A stretch of 64,000 nucleotides of DNA from Zeugodacus cucurbitae (lineage: Eukaryota; Arthropoda; Insecta; Diptera; Tephritidae). This document shows, in pieces, positions 12,086 to 23,752 of the stretch; the first letter of the stretch is position 1, and each line of letters opens with the position of its first letter. The stretch lies in assembly GCF_028554725.1 (NCBI RefSeq), contig NC_071668.1:71708719-71772718 (forward strand), in the 5' to 3' direction. The notes beneath the pieces are model-generated. The model searched no databases. It had not been told where the DNA came from and was given only the letters and a program-made list of their open reading frames with translations. The translations under genes and the position numbers were made by a program.

Positions 12086-13759
12086 AAAAAGCCTAGTTTT
12101 GTTAAGAATAATAATAATTAAGAGTAGAAAAAAATTTGACTAAAAACTTTGATTAAATTTTTAAAATTAACTAATTAACAAAAATTATACTTTTTTCAAA
12201 TAATAAAATTGAAGTTGCGTTAAAATTATTAAATAATAAATTACTATAAAAATGTACACATATATCTATAAAAAAATTCAACGAAAAAACTTTGAGAAAA
12301 TCAATTGCCAAATCTTGCTAGAAATTCTAGTATGAAAATTTACTTTCTTCTTTTCTTTAATATTTTCTTCATTATTCTAATCATAACTGTTCACTCTTAC
12401 ATATATATTTGCCTATATTCACAATTCAATTCAACATTTAACTATGCTAATTAAAATTTTTATTTAACTACACAAATTATTTACCCATTTGTTAGACTAG
12501 CCTTAGTATCTAGATTAACTGTTAATGCTACTAACAACTTTACACAAGCGCTATTCATATATTTTAAGTACTTAGGTTAATTAGCATTTATATATATAAC
12601 TATTAGCTAATTTTTTAATTAACTGTACTTGCTTATTTACAACATTGTAGTAGTACCCGTGAAGTCGCGTTTATCGTTTGGTTTAAAATTACAATTCTCC
12701 TGCTTTCTCTCTCTGCATTATGAATACTTTCACATAATTATTTAATTTTGTTTTTCTAATTTACACATATGGCCAACAGTTTTCGTTTATTTTTAACATT
12801 CATAATTGTATGCAATTCAAAATGCTTTTATTTTTAGCATGAGTGTTGTTTTATGCAAACATTTGCATTTTTTTTGCTTTAGAATTGTTTCATAACTTTT
12901 GCTGTTTTATTTATTTCTTTATATGCATATATGCATTTTTTATTTTTGCTTTCTTTAGTTTTTTATTCTCTTCGTTATTTATTTATTTTTTGTATTTATA
13001 TATTTTTGTCTTTATTTTATTTAATTTTTTTTGTTTTTACTTTTGTTTTTGTATTTACTCGAAGTCTTTCATTTCATAGGAATTTTTAATATATTCATAA
13101 TTCGCTTCATTTGTTATTGCTATTGTTGTTTTTGTTTGTTGGTTCGTGAGTTTCGAATTTAAATGCTGAAGTTTAGCGAGTTGGTGAATTATTTACATAT
13201 TTTGTTTGTGTTTTTTTTCTCAGTGGTATAAAAGTCGCAGTATTTGGTGTCTAATGAGTATTAGCATAAAATTGTTGGAAAGTTTCTTTATTTACTTACT
13301 ATTTTTTATGGTTTCTCTTTAGTTATATGAGAGTTTTTGGCATAATTTGTGAGTGTGTATAAATAAAAAAAAATTAAAAAAAGAAAAATAAATAATAATA
13401 AAACATATTTTTTTTTAATTTAAGGTTAAAAATGTGTGGAAAGGAGAGTACTTCAATTTCAAAAAAAAAAAATATAAAATAATACAAAAAATATATATTT
13501 TTTATTTTTCTTAACTAAACAAAACTAAGTAATAAAAAATAATAATTAAAAAAAAAATAAATAAAAAGAAAAAAATAATAAAAAAATTGTTTATTTACTT
13601 TTAAAAAATAAAAAAATTAATAATTTTTTAACAAACAAATTATAATTAATGTTTAAATTACTCTTAAAGATTTGTGGAAAGTCAGGTGTTACATCTAAAA
13701 ACATATTAAAATTTTTATTTTGTTTTCTTAACTAAAAAAAAAAACATAACAAAATAATA
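12086..13759. other. AT-rich non-coding
   Basis: Nothing recognisable but homopolymer-rich sequence. Together with 14951-16100 it could be 3' UTR if the 16156 exon is used. Confidence 0.5.
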
Positions 13760-14950
13760 TTAGGTCTTCCGCCGTTTTCCAATAGATGTCTCTAGGGTCA
13801 AGCACTGGTCGATTAAATTGTTTTATATCAATTTTGGTCATTTGTGTCAACATTAACCCAACAAAATATTTGTAGAGATCTGTTTGCATCCCAAACTTAT
13901 TCTAAACCGAAAATGTCGCTTTTTGAGCCGAATTCTCGACATTTGCGGGAAATTTTGCTTTTCTTTTTTAATTCCAAGAAAAGTGCGGCTGAGGCTCATC
14001 GAATGCTTTCGGATACATACGGTGAGGCTGTCCTAATAAAAGAACATGTCGCGAATGGTTTCAACGTTTTAAGAATGGTGATTATGAAGTCGAAGACCGG
14101 CATGGTGGTGGAAACCCAAGAGGAATTGGCCGAATCGTTACGGCAAGCCGTATCAAAACGCCTAAAAGCCATGGGGATTATTCAGAAATAAGGAAACTAG
14201 GTTCCTTACGACTTGAAACCAAGAGATGTCGAACGGCGCTTCTTTGCATGTGAACAGCTTCTTCAAAGGCACAACCGTAAGGGATTTTTACATCGCATTG
14301 TAACTGGCGACGAAAAATGGGTCCACTACGATAATCCTAAGCGAAGAAAGTCATGGGGAAAGCCTGGACATGCCTCCACGTCGACGGCAAAACCGAACAT
14401 TCACGGCGCCAAGGTCCTGCTCTGCATTTGGTGGGATATAATATGAGCTGCTAAAGCCAAATGAAACCATCACAGGAGAACGATACCGAACGCAATTGAT
14501 GCGTTTGAGACGAGCACTAAAAGAAAAACGGCCACAGTACGAGGAAAGACACGATAAAGTCATTCTCCAGCATGACAATGCTCGGCCTCACGTCGCAAAG
14601 GTGGTCAAAAAATATTTGGAAACGCTGAAATGGGAGATCTTAACCCACCCGCCGTATTCTACAGACGTTGCTCCATCTGACTACCACTTGTTCCGATCGA
14701 TGGCACACGGTCTAGATAACGAGCACTTCAGTTCTTATGAAGAAGTCAAAAATTAGATTGATACTTGATCGACTCCAAAGATGAGGAGTTCTTTCTTCAC
14801 GGAATACGCATGCTGCCAGAAAGATGGTCAAAAGTAGTCGTAGTAGTTAGACGGCCCACATTTTGAATAACATTTTTGTAACCGTTTTTATACAATAAAG
14901 CCTTAAATTTACAAAAAAAAAAACGGCGGAAGCAAAGTTATAGACCAATA
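13760..14950 (+). mobile_element. DD34D mariner element, broken transposase
   Basis: The transposase starts at about 13913 (SLFEPNSRHLREIL). It contains QEELAESLRQAVSKRLKAMG (helix-turn-helix), then DLKPRDVERRFFACEQ, the first catalytic D in RIVTGDEKWVHYDNP, the second in LQHDNARPHVA and the third in VAPSDYHLF, with 34 residues between the last two. The frame is broken by a shift and deletion near 14040-14110, stops near 14190, and another shift near 14440. The 3' terminal repeat is intact (revcomp GGTCTATAACTTTGCTTCCG), but the 5' repeat at 13761 lacks about 11 bp (TAGGTC/TTCCGCCG). The copy is therefore inactive. Its 3' tail and ends match the MITE at 3840-4150. Confidence 0.9.
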
Positions 14951-16109
14951 ATTTTTAACAAAAAATAAAAAGAAAAAAATATTAATCCATTTTTAATTTA
15001 CCATTAAAACTATGTTGAAAGGTAAACTCTTCTCTCTAAAAAATATTATAAAAATAAAAATCGGAAATAATAATAATAATAAAAATATTGAAAGGAAATA
15101 ATACTATTTTTAGGAACACAAAATAATTAGAAGAAAAATAATATCAATAAAAAACTCTAATCTAATATTTAGACACTTGCAGCTTAGAAACGACTTACTT
15201 TTATCATACTTCTTTTATTTATTTTTTTTAATTTTAAGTAAGTCTAATTAGTTTTCATTGTCTTATAAATGTTTAGAACATTAAGTTATGGCATTTTGTT
15301 GTGTGTTTAATTTTGTATAGTTTCTTAGTATTTTGGTGGTAGAAAGTTGTTGTTTAGAAAAGAGAAAACGCACGATTTGTTCATTGTTTGCTTAACAACT
15401 AATTTCCGTTAATAATATTCACTATTATTACATAGAATTACACTAACACACTATAATATGCGTCTACATTTTGCCTAAAATTTACAACTATTGCCTAACA
15501 ACACTAACACTAATACATACTAAACACTAACAATTGCAGAATTGCTTACAACAATTTCGTTAATTTATTTTCATAATTAGCTACTAGTTTTTATTAGCTA
15601 TTATTTACCGACTAATATAAATAATATTATATACATATATTTTTCATGAAAATACACAAATCGTAAGCATTTTTCAGCTTCAAATTAAATCGCTAAACTT
15701 GTCACTCATTAAACTAAATACCTTCATACATATTTTTAATTTCAAATATGATTTAATTTATTTTTATTTTTTTTTTTAATTATTTTAACTATACTTTTCT
15801 GCAGCTCAACACTTTGTGTTTTTATTTTTTCACTTGCTTTTTTTTTGCTTTCACTTCCATAACTTACATTCGCTTCATTTAGTTTCAACTCTCGTATTTA
15901 TATATAGTTAAAGTACTTAAATTTACAGCTACATCAATTTCAATTACAGACACACACATATAATTGCTACTTACTACTAAGCTTACTTGTAACTTTACAC
16001 TTTACTAATTGCAATTAGAATTTGTACAATAACGCTGTTATAACTATCTGCAATATTTTCATTCGTTTCACTTGCATATTTCATTAATTTACATATATTT
16101 TACCTATCA
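14951..16109. other. AT-rich non-coding, possible 3' UTR
   Basis: No coding frame is present. It lies just downstream (minus strand) of the candidate alternative exon. Confidence 0.45.
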
Positions 16110-16156
16110 CGAGAAGGAAATTGACACGTTTTTTCATGTATGATGATCATGGGTAT
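16110..16156 (-). other. candidate alternative exon of GABA-B-R1 tail
   Basis: On the minus strand a long pyrimidine-rich stretch ends TTGTTATCTCTTTCCAG at 16157, a strong 3' splice site. A phase-1 entry, as would come from the donor at 19159, gives D-THDHHT and a stop. A phase-0 entry gives IPMIIIHEKTCQFPSRD. A GTAAAA donor-like string follows at 16109. I cannot confirm use. Confidence 0.35.
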
Positions 16157-17121
16157 CTGGAAAGAGATAACAAGTGTGGGGGAGAGAGAGAAAATTTTAA
16201 TTCATTAGTATATTTGTAGGTAATATTTAATATGCTCGTAGAATACATAAATATTTATAATATTCGACAGAATACAATTACAAAAATGTGCTTTTATAGA
16301 CAGTTGTAGACATTTTGTTGTTGACAAGGACTAAAAATATCGTGTCCAGATTGACAGAAATACATTGATAAAGACATATTTGAAACTTTAGTATCTCTCT
16401 AACAATTACTTATAAACTTGTTGAGAATTTGTCCGATTTTTTTTTAATTTTTATGAAATAAATCTCTCAATTGACTCAAAATTACAGGAATCTAACAAAA
16501 ATTATATTTTACAGCTGATGAATAACTTATATGATTTCTTATTATCCAGTCTTACCCTCATGGTTTAGCTTTACTTCTATCGATTTAGCACTATTTCATT
16601 TAGAAAATTTTATTCCAAACCTATATAACTAGCCCCATACTCTTATCTCAACTCTTAGAATTGTCACGAGACGAGACACAATATTTCCTAGAGGGATAGC
16701 TGTCAAATGAACTGTCAAAGTAAACACATGTGGTTGATTGTTATTGAATGTGTCAGTCTCGTTGTCCTCTCACCAGAAGATATTCGGAATATGTATTTAA
16801 AACTAATGTGATGATGTCGTTGGTATCATTTTGAATTTATCTTTTCTATTATAATTATCATTAGAACAAAATAAAAAGAATTTATTTATTTCTCTAGAAC
16901 TCATTGATTATTAGATAGAAAAAGAAATAGTTTTATGTTAGTTAAAAAAACTTTTGGAGAACAATCTGTCCAAGGAACAGTAAAAAATTAGGCCTTGAAT
17001 AATATGTTTGCTATAACAGCTTCATTCCACTTGTTTAGCTGTCAAACGATCGGATCATCATGATCAAACTTTTTACAAGTCAACGCTCTTGGAAATTTAC
17101 ATCAACTATTTTGCTAACTAA

Positions 17122-17390
17122 TAGCCTTTTCACACAGGAGCTAATTGATCAATTAACCGGCCTCTGCTCGTTTAAAACGCTTATTAAGATCGATTGACCA
17201 TACAAAATCAAAATCTACATTAATATTTAATTGAATTTCAATCGACTTGAAAATCAAATACAACTCTGCGACAAATACCGTATTAGTAATTATATATACG
17301 TTCTTTGTCTGCGATTGGCTGCCTTTTTTGATAAAAAAAATACATTAGATGTCGCTGCTTAATTTGGCAGTGTAAAAACGTCTTCTCTTG
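17122..17390 (+). mobile_element. MITE of the TAGCCTTTTC family, left part
   Basis: It begins TAGCCTTTTCACACAGGAGC, then CTAATTGATCAATTAACCGG and GATCGATTGACCATACAAAA, as in the other copies. The right terminal repeat is not recognisable, so the end is approximate. Confidence 0.6.
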
Positions 17391-17586
17391 TCTGATACGA
17401 CAATATCCCCTAACTTCATATTGTATATGACAACCACATCGAACAAGACGAGATAAAACCGTATGTCAAATAATATAATTATCGTTATTTAAAATCATTT
17501 TAAGTGGTGTGAATTATTGATATGATGAAAAAATCAAATCGATATTGTGCATTTTGAGGTGACTTAATTCTCATTAGTCAACCAAT

Positions 17587-17950
17587 GCGAGGTGATGTGA
17601 TGTCATGTGATGTGCTCATATGATTAAAATAAATTTAAATAATTGGAAATAGCAAAGAAATCCCGTTATCTAGATATATTTAAATTGGAACAACAAACAA
17701 TTTTGTGTATGTGATGAAGGCAATATAACACATGATATCACATTTGTGTTCCCCAACTGGCCAACGATGTGATGTGATGTGAAGTCATATGATGTGATCA
17801 TATGTTCCAAATGAAATTAAATTATTGGAAATACCAAAAAAATCTCGTTATCTGTATAAATTTAATGTATAATTGTAACTGCTAAAAGATTTTTGTGTAT
17901 GTGATAAGATCACATGATGTGATGAAGACCGTATTTGTGTTCACCAACTG
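17587..17950 (+). repeat. two tandem units of about 176 bp with GATGTG runs
   Basis: Each unit opens with GATGTGATGT-type runs and CATATGAT. It then has AAATTGGAAATA(G/C)CAAA-like and CGTTATCT blocks and ends TTTGTGTTC(A/C)CCAACTG. Confidence 0.75.
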
Positions 17951-18805
17951 AAAACTGTTGATCAAATTCACATATAAATCGAGGTGAGAGATGCTATGTG
18001 GACATCTAATGAAAATTAAATAAAATCAAATATATATAGTTCCAAATTTTATGATTTTATGATCAAAATACGATTATGATCACGTGATGCATAATAAATG
18101 AAAATAAAGTAAGCTGTTTTAGATTAGTGAATTAAATACGAAGATACTGAAGTGATGTTGTCTATTGATACAAATTTTTTAAAGTGAAAAGAAAAATGTC
18201 ATAAAAAGAATTTTTTTAAGAAAACTCATTTAATGTGATTTGACTATTTGTTATAAAAATGTGTTAATTGAATTTAAATCTGTAAGTTGATGTGGTGATA
18301 TTACAAAAATTACATTCAAACACTGAATATGAATCACTTTTATGGTGAAATTAGAGAAAAAATTTGAAATTATTTTATTTAAATAGACAATAAAAAAGTG
18401 CAAAAGTGATTATAATATCAATAATAAAGTGATTATAATATCAACTTTAAAGTTCTTTTCTAATAAATGTTACCAATTCCGCAGAAAATTGCAAGTATTT
18501 CTAGAAAAAAAAAACAAATAAATTTTATTTTAAAGTGAAACACCATTGAAATCCAAAAATATTTTCATTTAAATATACATTTATTCAAAAACTTTTTACA
18601 ACTCCCCACCAACAAGTTGATGCCAAGCGCAGTCTATATACACAAAAGCAACACCAACAATAGCCCACAACAACAAAAAAGCTCACCCACTCACTAACTA
18701 ACACGCGCCTCCGCGTGCTTTATGCGCCCAAAAGTATTTGTACCGAAATTCTGTACCACCCACACGCTCCGCCCGAACAGCTATCAATAGGCGTACGGCC
18801 AACAC

Positions 18806-19465
18806 TCAAAGGTAATTATCTGAGAACTCCAAAGCTGTTGTTGGACAAGTCTTACGCATTGAGCGCGTCATCTGTGTATAATTACCGCCAGTGCACATGC
18901 CTATGGCATCATCGAGTTCCGTTAACGGCGCTGCGCGCTTCGTACGCACATCGTGGGCTGGTAGTAATACCAGCGAGTCGCGCTTGATAGCTTTGCAATT
19001 GAAAGCAATGAAATTCATTTCCGTTGCTGTTGTGTTTGGTAACATGCAATTTTTATTATTCATGCTATTGTTGTTGTTGTTGTTCTTGTGATATTTACTA
19101 AATCGACAGCTACTAGTAGCCGTGCTATGTCTGATTGACTTGTGTTGTTGGCAATTACCTTGTGTTATCGCTAATGTGGCGGCAGGTGTGTTATGCTGTG
19201 AGGAGGACGTCGTTGCTTGTAGATTGAGTGAATTGTTTGTGGAACCCGAACCGGAGCCGCCGCCGCCGCCTGCATTGCCGCCACCCATTAGCGTAGCACT
19301 CATACCGCCGGTTAGAGAATTGACGCTCGCTACTGGCTGATGATGTGTGGCAATGCCGCCCATGGATATGCCGTTAGTGCCATTGCTGCCATTCAGTTCG
19401 CCACCCTTGTGTGTGGCCTCAAAATCGACTAGGCGTTGCTTGAGTATGCGGATCTTCTCCTCTTT
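18806..19465 (-). CDS. GABA-B-R1: GABA-B receptor 1, terminal exon: coiled coil and low-complexity tail
   Basis: It enters after the acceptor CCCCAACAG at 19466 in phase 0. The exon reads KEEKIRILKQRLVDFEA, the second half of the R1 coiled coil. A Gly/Ser/Asn-rich cytoplasmic tail follows, with a GGGGGSGSGS stretch, the phrase HNTPAATLAITQG, an asparagine run, and a TGA stop at 18806. The frame stays open for 219 codons, which suggests it is coding throughout, but the distal half (after about residue 103) is low complexity and I cannot match it to the family. A phase-1 donor-like CAAG/GTAATT at 19159 could splice this exon short. Possible AATAAA signals on this strand lie at 18580-18585 and 18524-18529. 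Confidence is high for the first 60 codons and moderate for the rest. Confidence 0.78.
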   Translation of the reverse strand, partial: KEEKIRILKQRLVDFEATHKGGELNGSNGTNGISMGGIATHHQPVASVNSLTGGMSATLMGGGNAGGGGGSGSGSTNNSLNLQATTSSSQHNTPAATLAITQGNCQQHKSIRHSTATSSCRFSKYHKNNNNNNSMNNKNCMLPNTTATEMNFIAFNCKAIKRDSLVLLPAHDVRTKRAAPLTELDDAIGMCTGGNYTQMTRSMRKTCPTTALEFSDNYL

Positions 19466-19568
19466 CTGTTGGGGGGTGAGAGTGAGAGAAAGAGAATGGA
19501 TAAATTTAAATATTTAAGTGTCTATAAAATATGTTGTTATAGACTTATAAGCTAATCTGAAGAAGCCT

Positions 19569-20270
19569 AAAATAAAATAAAATAAAATAAAATAAAATAA
19601 AATAAAATAAAATAAAATAAAATAAAATAAAATAAAATAAAATAAAATAAAATAAAATAAAATATAATAAAATAAAATAAAATAAAATAAAAAAAAATAA
19701 AATAAAATAAAATAAAATAAAATAAAATAAAATAAAAAATAAAATAAAATAACATAAAATAAAATAAAAAATAAAATAACATAAAATAAAATAAAATAAA
19801 ATAACATAAAATAAAATAAAATAAAATAAAATAAAATAAAATAAAATAAAATAAAATAAAATAAAATAAAATAAAATAAAATAAAATAAAATAAAATAAA
19901 ATAAAATAAAATAAAATAAAATAAAATAAAATAAAATAAAATAAAATAAAATAAAATAAAATAAAATAAAATAAAATAAAATAAAATAAAATAAAATAAA
20001 ATAAAATAAAATAAAATAAAATAAAATAAAATAAAATAAAATAAAATAAAAAAAAATAAAAAAAAATAAAATAAAATAAAATAAAATAAAATAAAATAAA
20101 ATAAAATAAAATAAAATAAAAAAAAAAAATAAAATAAAATGAAATAAAATAAAATAAAATAAAATAAAATAAAAAAATAAAATAAAATAAAATAAAAAAA
20201 TAAAAATAAAAAAAAAATAAAAATAAAATAAAATAAAATACAATGAAATAAAATAAAATTAAATTAAAAT
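19569..20270. repeat. (AAAAT)n pentanucleotide array, about 700 bp
   Basis: About 140 nearly perfect AAAAT units lie in the receptor intron between the last two exons (ATTTT on the gene's sense strand). Variant units (AACAT, longer A runs) are concentrated at the two ends, with the centre (19806-20048) perfect. The long ILFYF-type open frames here are artefacts of the repeat. Confidence 0.98.
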
Positions 20271-22426
20271 TTCCTTCGTGTGAGCAACATTCGCCACTGA
20301 TTATCATCAAACACATCAGTCTTATAAACAGCTGTTTCGCGGTCTCAATTTTCAGCTGTTTGTCCAATAACAAGAAATGAAAGCAAAAATCGAAAAATAG
20401 CCATCCGTCAAGAAGTGCAAATAAGTCGCACTGCTGAAGACGGTTTTAAAGCTAAGAACAGATGTGCAACATATGCATGTGTTGCCAGTTATGTGTGTGT
20501 TAAACTCGTAATAAAATATGGGAAACTTAAGCTTTGAACACAACAAACGCCTTCTATAAATATATATGTATATGTGAACCCTCTGGTGGCTGCTGCAGTT
20601 AATCTCAGCTTGTTGGCCATAAGCACATACAAACTTACTTGCACATAGCTATAAGTAAGTTTGCAAGTTTACACGCGATTTTTGCCGTTTTATTGTTAAC
20701 AATTCCCCTTGCAATGCGCTCGCAAACTCACATACAAACAGATTCATGCACTCCCCCTCTTTGTTGTTGCCGGCATTTGCCAATGCCAACCAGAGTTCCG
20801 GAACGCTACAGTTCACTGCAATCTGCTGCACAGCACATAAGCGCCGCACGGAGCACTGTGGTCGGCAACCGCCTCTCCTCTGTCTGCATTCTTCTGCGCC
20901 TCGTCTCACCACTCGCCATACAAACCAATCACACAACGATCCATTGTGGCATGTAATTGCTATGGCGAGCATTGGCGCCGCGTTGCCAACCACGCCGGCA
21001 TCAATGGTGCGTTGCCACGAACGCGCATTGCAATTCATCTTCCTCTTCTACGTAGCGATTCTTCCAAACGCCATTGTGGACAGTGAGTACATATGTGTGT
21101 ATCTGTGCACTTGTGCGTCTGACATGATGACATGGTGTAATCCATATTTGTCAATTCGCACCCTGATGAACACTAAAAATATTGATTGTATGCGTTTGCA
21201 ACAGACACACATACACACATCTCCATCTCTTGCAGCTGCTTGCATCATTCGCCCACGCATTGCTCTCCGTTTGCCAACCCTTGTCTGTTCTGCAACTCTT
21301 CGTCGCTTGCTCTGCATTGTTGTTGTCCAAATGTAATCAGCGAAAATTCTTCAGCCAACATGAAATACGTATATGTACATCATGTTGTTGCCATCATCGT
21401 TGCTGTGATAAGAATTTATTGATTGACTCGTGCATTCATCTGCCGCTCTGCATTCTCTGCATTTCCGCCGCACCAAAAATTGATCTCTTAATGTTGCTCG
21501 TTTGTAGTTTCACGTATGAAGTCAAATATTTTCCTCGGAATTCTCTTCCTTCGCGCAAATTGAATTAAATGCGCTTCTCTGCACCGAGGGACTCCAGGGG
21601 GTAATGATTTAATTTAATAACTTTTGTAGGAGACTTAAACTCATTTAATGAGCGTGAGCGTTTTAATTGTTGTATGATTGTGATTGAGTTTGTTTGAGTA
21701 CGAGACAATAAGTATTGAATGATTTTCGAGTGGTGACTAATAAAAAATGCAATTAAAATTAATTTAGAGTACTCTAGGAGCTATACTTAGACTAATTAAG
21801 TTCCTTATTAGATATAACAAGAGTAAATAGTAGAGAAAGTGAGAGTGGAAAATAAGTGACATAGTAACGGAACTCGTTTTTTCTCACTCAGTACAAACTC
21901 TCTGAACTCTTTACAAAATTCTTCAGTAGAATCATGAACTTATTAAGATAAGAGACTCTCTTTTGTCTCTCACTGAAAGCTCTATGAACTCTTTACGAAA
22001 CTCTTCAGTGGGATTACGATCTTACTGGATACTTCATTGAAACTAGCCCAGATCTTCCAAAAAGTGATTAGGATCGTCTGAACAATCTCACCTATTCACC
22101 AAGTCTTACATAGAAAAATATAATTATATAATAACTTTTTTTAAATCACATAGTGATCATTGAGAATACTGAAAAATTGTTCCAAGTTAGTTCCTAAGCT
22201 AACTGAGCCTTTCTCAAACTACAGTCCAGTAAAATTTCATAGTTTAATACTTCTCTATAATCTTCGTTTCTAGAGGTAGAGCACATTTCAGAACCCTTCA
22301 TGACGATATTTCTAACATAAACTTCCATAAAATACATTTTCTAAGCACCCTTCAGTATATCTGCTTTCCCGATAACTTCAACACTGCTCTCAATGAGCTA
22401 TAATTAAACTTCCTCATTCTATTTAC
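20271..22426. other. intron, GC-richer non-coding block 20580-21570
   Basis: Overlapping open frames on both strands here have no domain and no splice support. The raised GC suggests conserved regulatory DNA, unproven. Confidence 0.55.
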
Positions 22427-22564
22427 CTGTGTTATCAGTCGTTGCAGATCCTCATTTTCAGTAACCAATTTCTGATAGCGTTCCTCATCCTCTTTCGAAA
22501 TACCAGAGTCGGGATTGTACTTGGATTCAGCTTTATCCTTTGGATGGCGTATAACTTCAATGAC
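22427..22564 (-). CDS. GABA-B-R1: GABA-B receptor 1, exon for proximal C-tail and coiled-coil start
   Basis: The 46 codons run from VIEVIRHPKDKAESKYNP to ENEDLQRLITQ. They are cytoplasmic and strongly charged. The last third (EERYQKLVTENEDLQRLITQ) has heptad spacing of hydrophobic residues and begins the coiled coil that in this family pairs R1 with R2 and controls surface delivery of the dimer. The acceptor is CCACAG and the donor is GTAAAT, both phase 0. The intron separating it from the TM7 exon is only 182 bp. The coiled coil continues in the exon at 19465. Confidence 0.92.
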
Positions 22565-22746
22565 CTGTGGAGTGGCAATTAAGAAAATGTGGTTGAGAGG
22601 TTGTAAATAAATCTCTCTCTGGCTTAGTTGTTTAAAGAAATATTATTAACAGGCAATATAATACGATTTTCCTTAAATTGATACCAGCACCATCTATTGT
22701 ACTCATAATTTTCCGCATAAATGGTTTGCGTGACCCACCGACTCAC

Positions 22747-23003
22747 CTTTGGCACAAATATCAGCAACATACTTAGGAAACAACAAAATATCACAGCCAA
22801 TGCAACAAATGCGAATGAGGCATCCTGTTGCGATGCGATGACCATGCCCACCGGGGCTGTGATTAAACACAGCACAACAACATTGTAAATGCTCATGCCG
22901 ACATAACGGGAATCATTGATTTGTTTCACCTTAATCGAACGCGTTTCGTAGGCCAAAAAGAGGCCAAACACGAGTATTAGCCCTTTAAAGCCATAAACGA
23001 GGC
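22747..23003 (-). CDS. GABA-B-R1: GABA-B receptor 1, exon for TM5, TM6 and TM7
   Basis: The exon begins by completing a glycine, then reads LVYGFKGLILVFGLFLAYET, which is TM5 and the start of intracellular loop 3. IKVKQINDSRYVGMSIYNVV leads into TM6 (VVVLCLITAPVGMVIAS). ASFAFVALAVIFCCFLSMLL is TM7, ending IFVPK. The strings FLAYET, QIND, GM.IYN and VLCLITAPV with QQDA.FAF are the GABBR1 pattern. GABBR2 differs there, with AWET, LND and IMCIIGA, and this is the best evidence for R1. The acceptor is TTTTTAG and the donor is GTGAGT. The length is 257 bp, 2 bases plus 85 codons. No key residue appears lost. Confidence 0.95.
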
Positions 23004-23050
23004 CTAAAAAGAGAGGAAGAATAATATGGAATTAGAGAAAAATTTTAATA

Positions 23051-23340
23051 AGAGTATGAGTAGGAAATCAACATACTGAATATAAATATTTTATTAGTAT
23101 GATTAGAAAAATTAATATTGGCAATTTATTATAAGAAAAATTAATATGAGTATAAGAGTACGAGTATGAGTAGAAGATCAGCACGATACTGAATATAAAT
23201 ATGTTATATGTCTGATTAGAAAAATTAATATTTGTAATTAATTATAAGAAAAATTTATATGAGTATAAGAGTGAGTACGAGTATGAGTATGAATATGAAA
23301 ATGAGTATGAATGAGTATAAGTATGAATATTGAAGATTTG
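23051..23340 (+). repeat. tandem units of about 110 bp (GAGTATGAGTA)
   Basis: AGTATGAGTAG(G)A..ATCA then ATACTGAATATAAATAT and TTAATAT..GTAATT occur at 23053 and 23163, with a third partial start at about 23280. They fill the intron between the TM4 and TM5-7 exons. Confidence 0.75.
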
Positions 23341-23463
23341 TTAAAAAAATAATAGAAATATGCATAGAAATATGAATATGAGTATACATATATTCAAGTA
23401 TGTGTATAAAAGTGAGTAGGTGTGTGAGTATGTTCGGATGAAATATAATTGATTTTTACTCAC

Positions 23464-23671
23464 CCAACCACATAGAATTGTGATGACTCTCACAATGCTC
23501 CAGTTCTGGACGTATTTTAATATCATCGGATGTTAATACAGGATCTTCGAGTGGGAATGTTTCAAGTATACGCTGTAACGGATCAAAAATCTGCCAGGCG
23601 AATAGTATAACTAAATCTACAGACAACAGGCCGGAGACCATGGTGTAAAGCTTCCATGGTTCGACTTTTTT
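23464..23671 (-). CDS. GABA-B-R1: GABA-B receptor 1, exon for TM4 and extracellular loop 2
   Basis: The exon starts KKVEPWKLYTMVSGLL and ends at the split glycine of NSMWLG. VEPWKLY is the GABBR1-type entry to TM4 (human: LEPWKLY), and VSGLLSVDLVILFAWQIFDP is TM4. Extracellular loop 2 follows with DDIKIRPELEHCES, which carries the disulphide cysteine. The acceptor is TTTTCAG and the donor is GTGAGT. The length, 208 bp, gives phase 0 in and phase 1 out, and the next exon supplies GC to finish a glycine codon. The upstream intron (23672-30135) begins with the GTTGCC tandem array. Confidence 0.94.
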
Positions 23672-23752
23672 CTGAAAAGAAAAGTAGTATACATTAATAA
23701 ATAAATCAAAAAAGAGTAAAAATAATAATTTATTGATATTAAACAAAGTAGG

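Larger units (their letters stand above)
16157..18805. other. downstream of the receptor stop: 3' UTR or flank
   Basis: No coding frame apart from the MITE and the GATGTG repeat listed. 18600-18805 is GC-richer and is probably 3' UTR of GABA-B-R1. Confidence 0.5.

Noticed and set aside
14213..14756. Host gene with a transposase-like product
   Set aside because: Terminal repeats, broken frame and MITE relatives show an inactive mariner, not a domesticated gene.
19545..20373. Long minus-strand frames of ILFYF repeats, up to 268 codons
   Set aside because: They arise from the (AAAAT)n array: a 5-base unit has no stop in these frames. No real protein is implied.
20639..21568. Overlapping open frames on both strands (up to 196 codons)
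   Set aside because: They sit in an intron of GABA-B-R1, have no domain, no splice support and similar openness on both strands. GC-richer non-coding DNA explains them.
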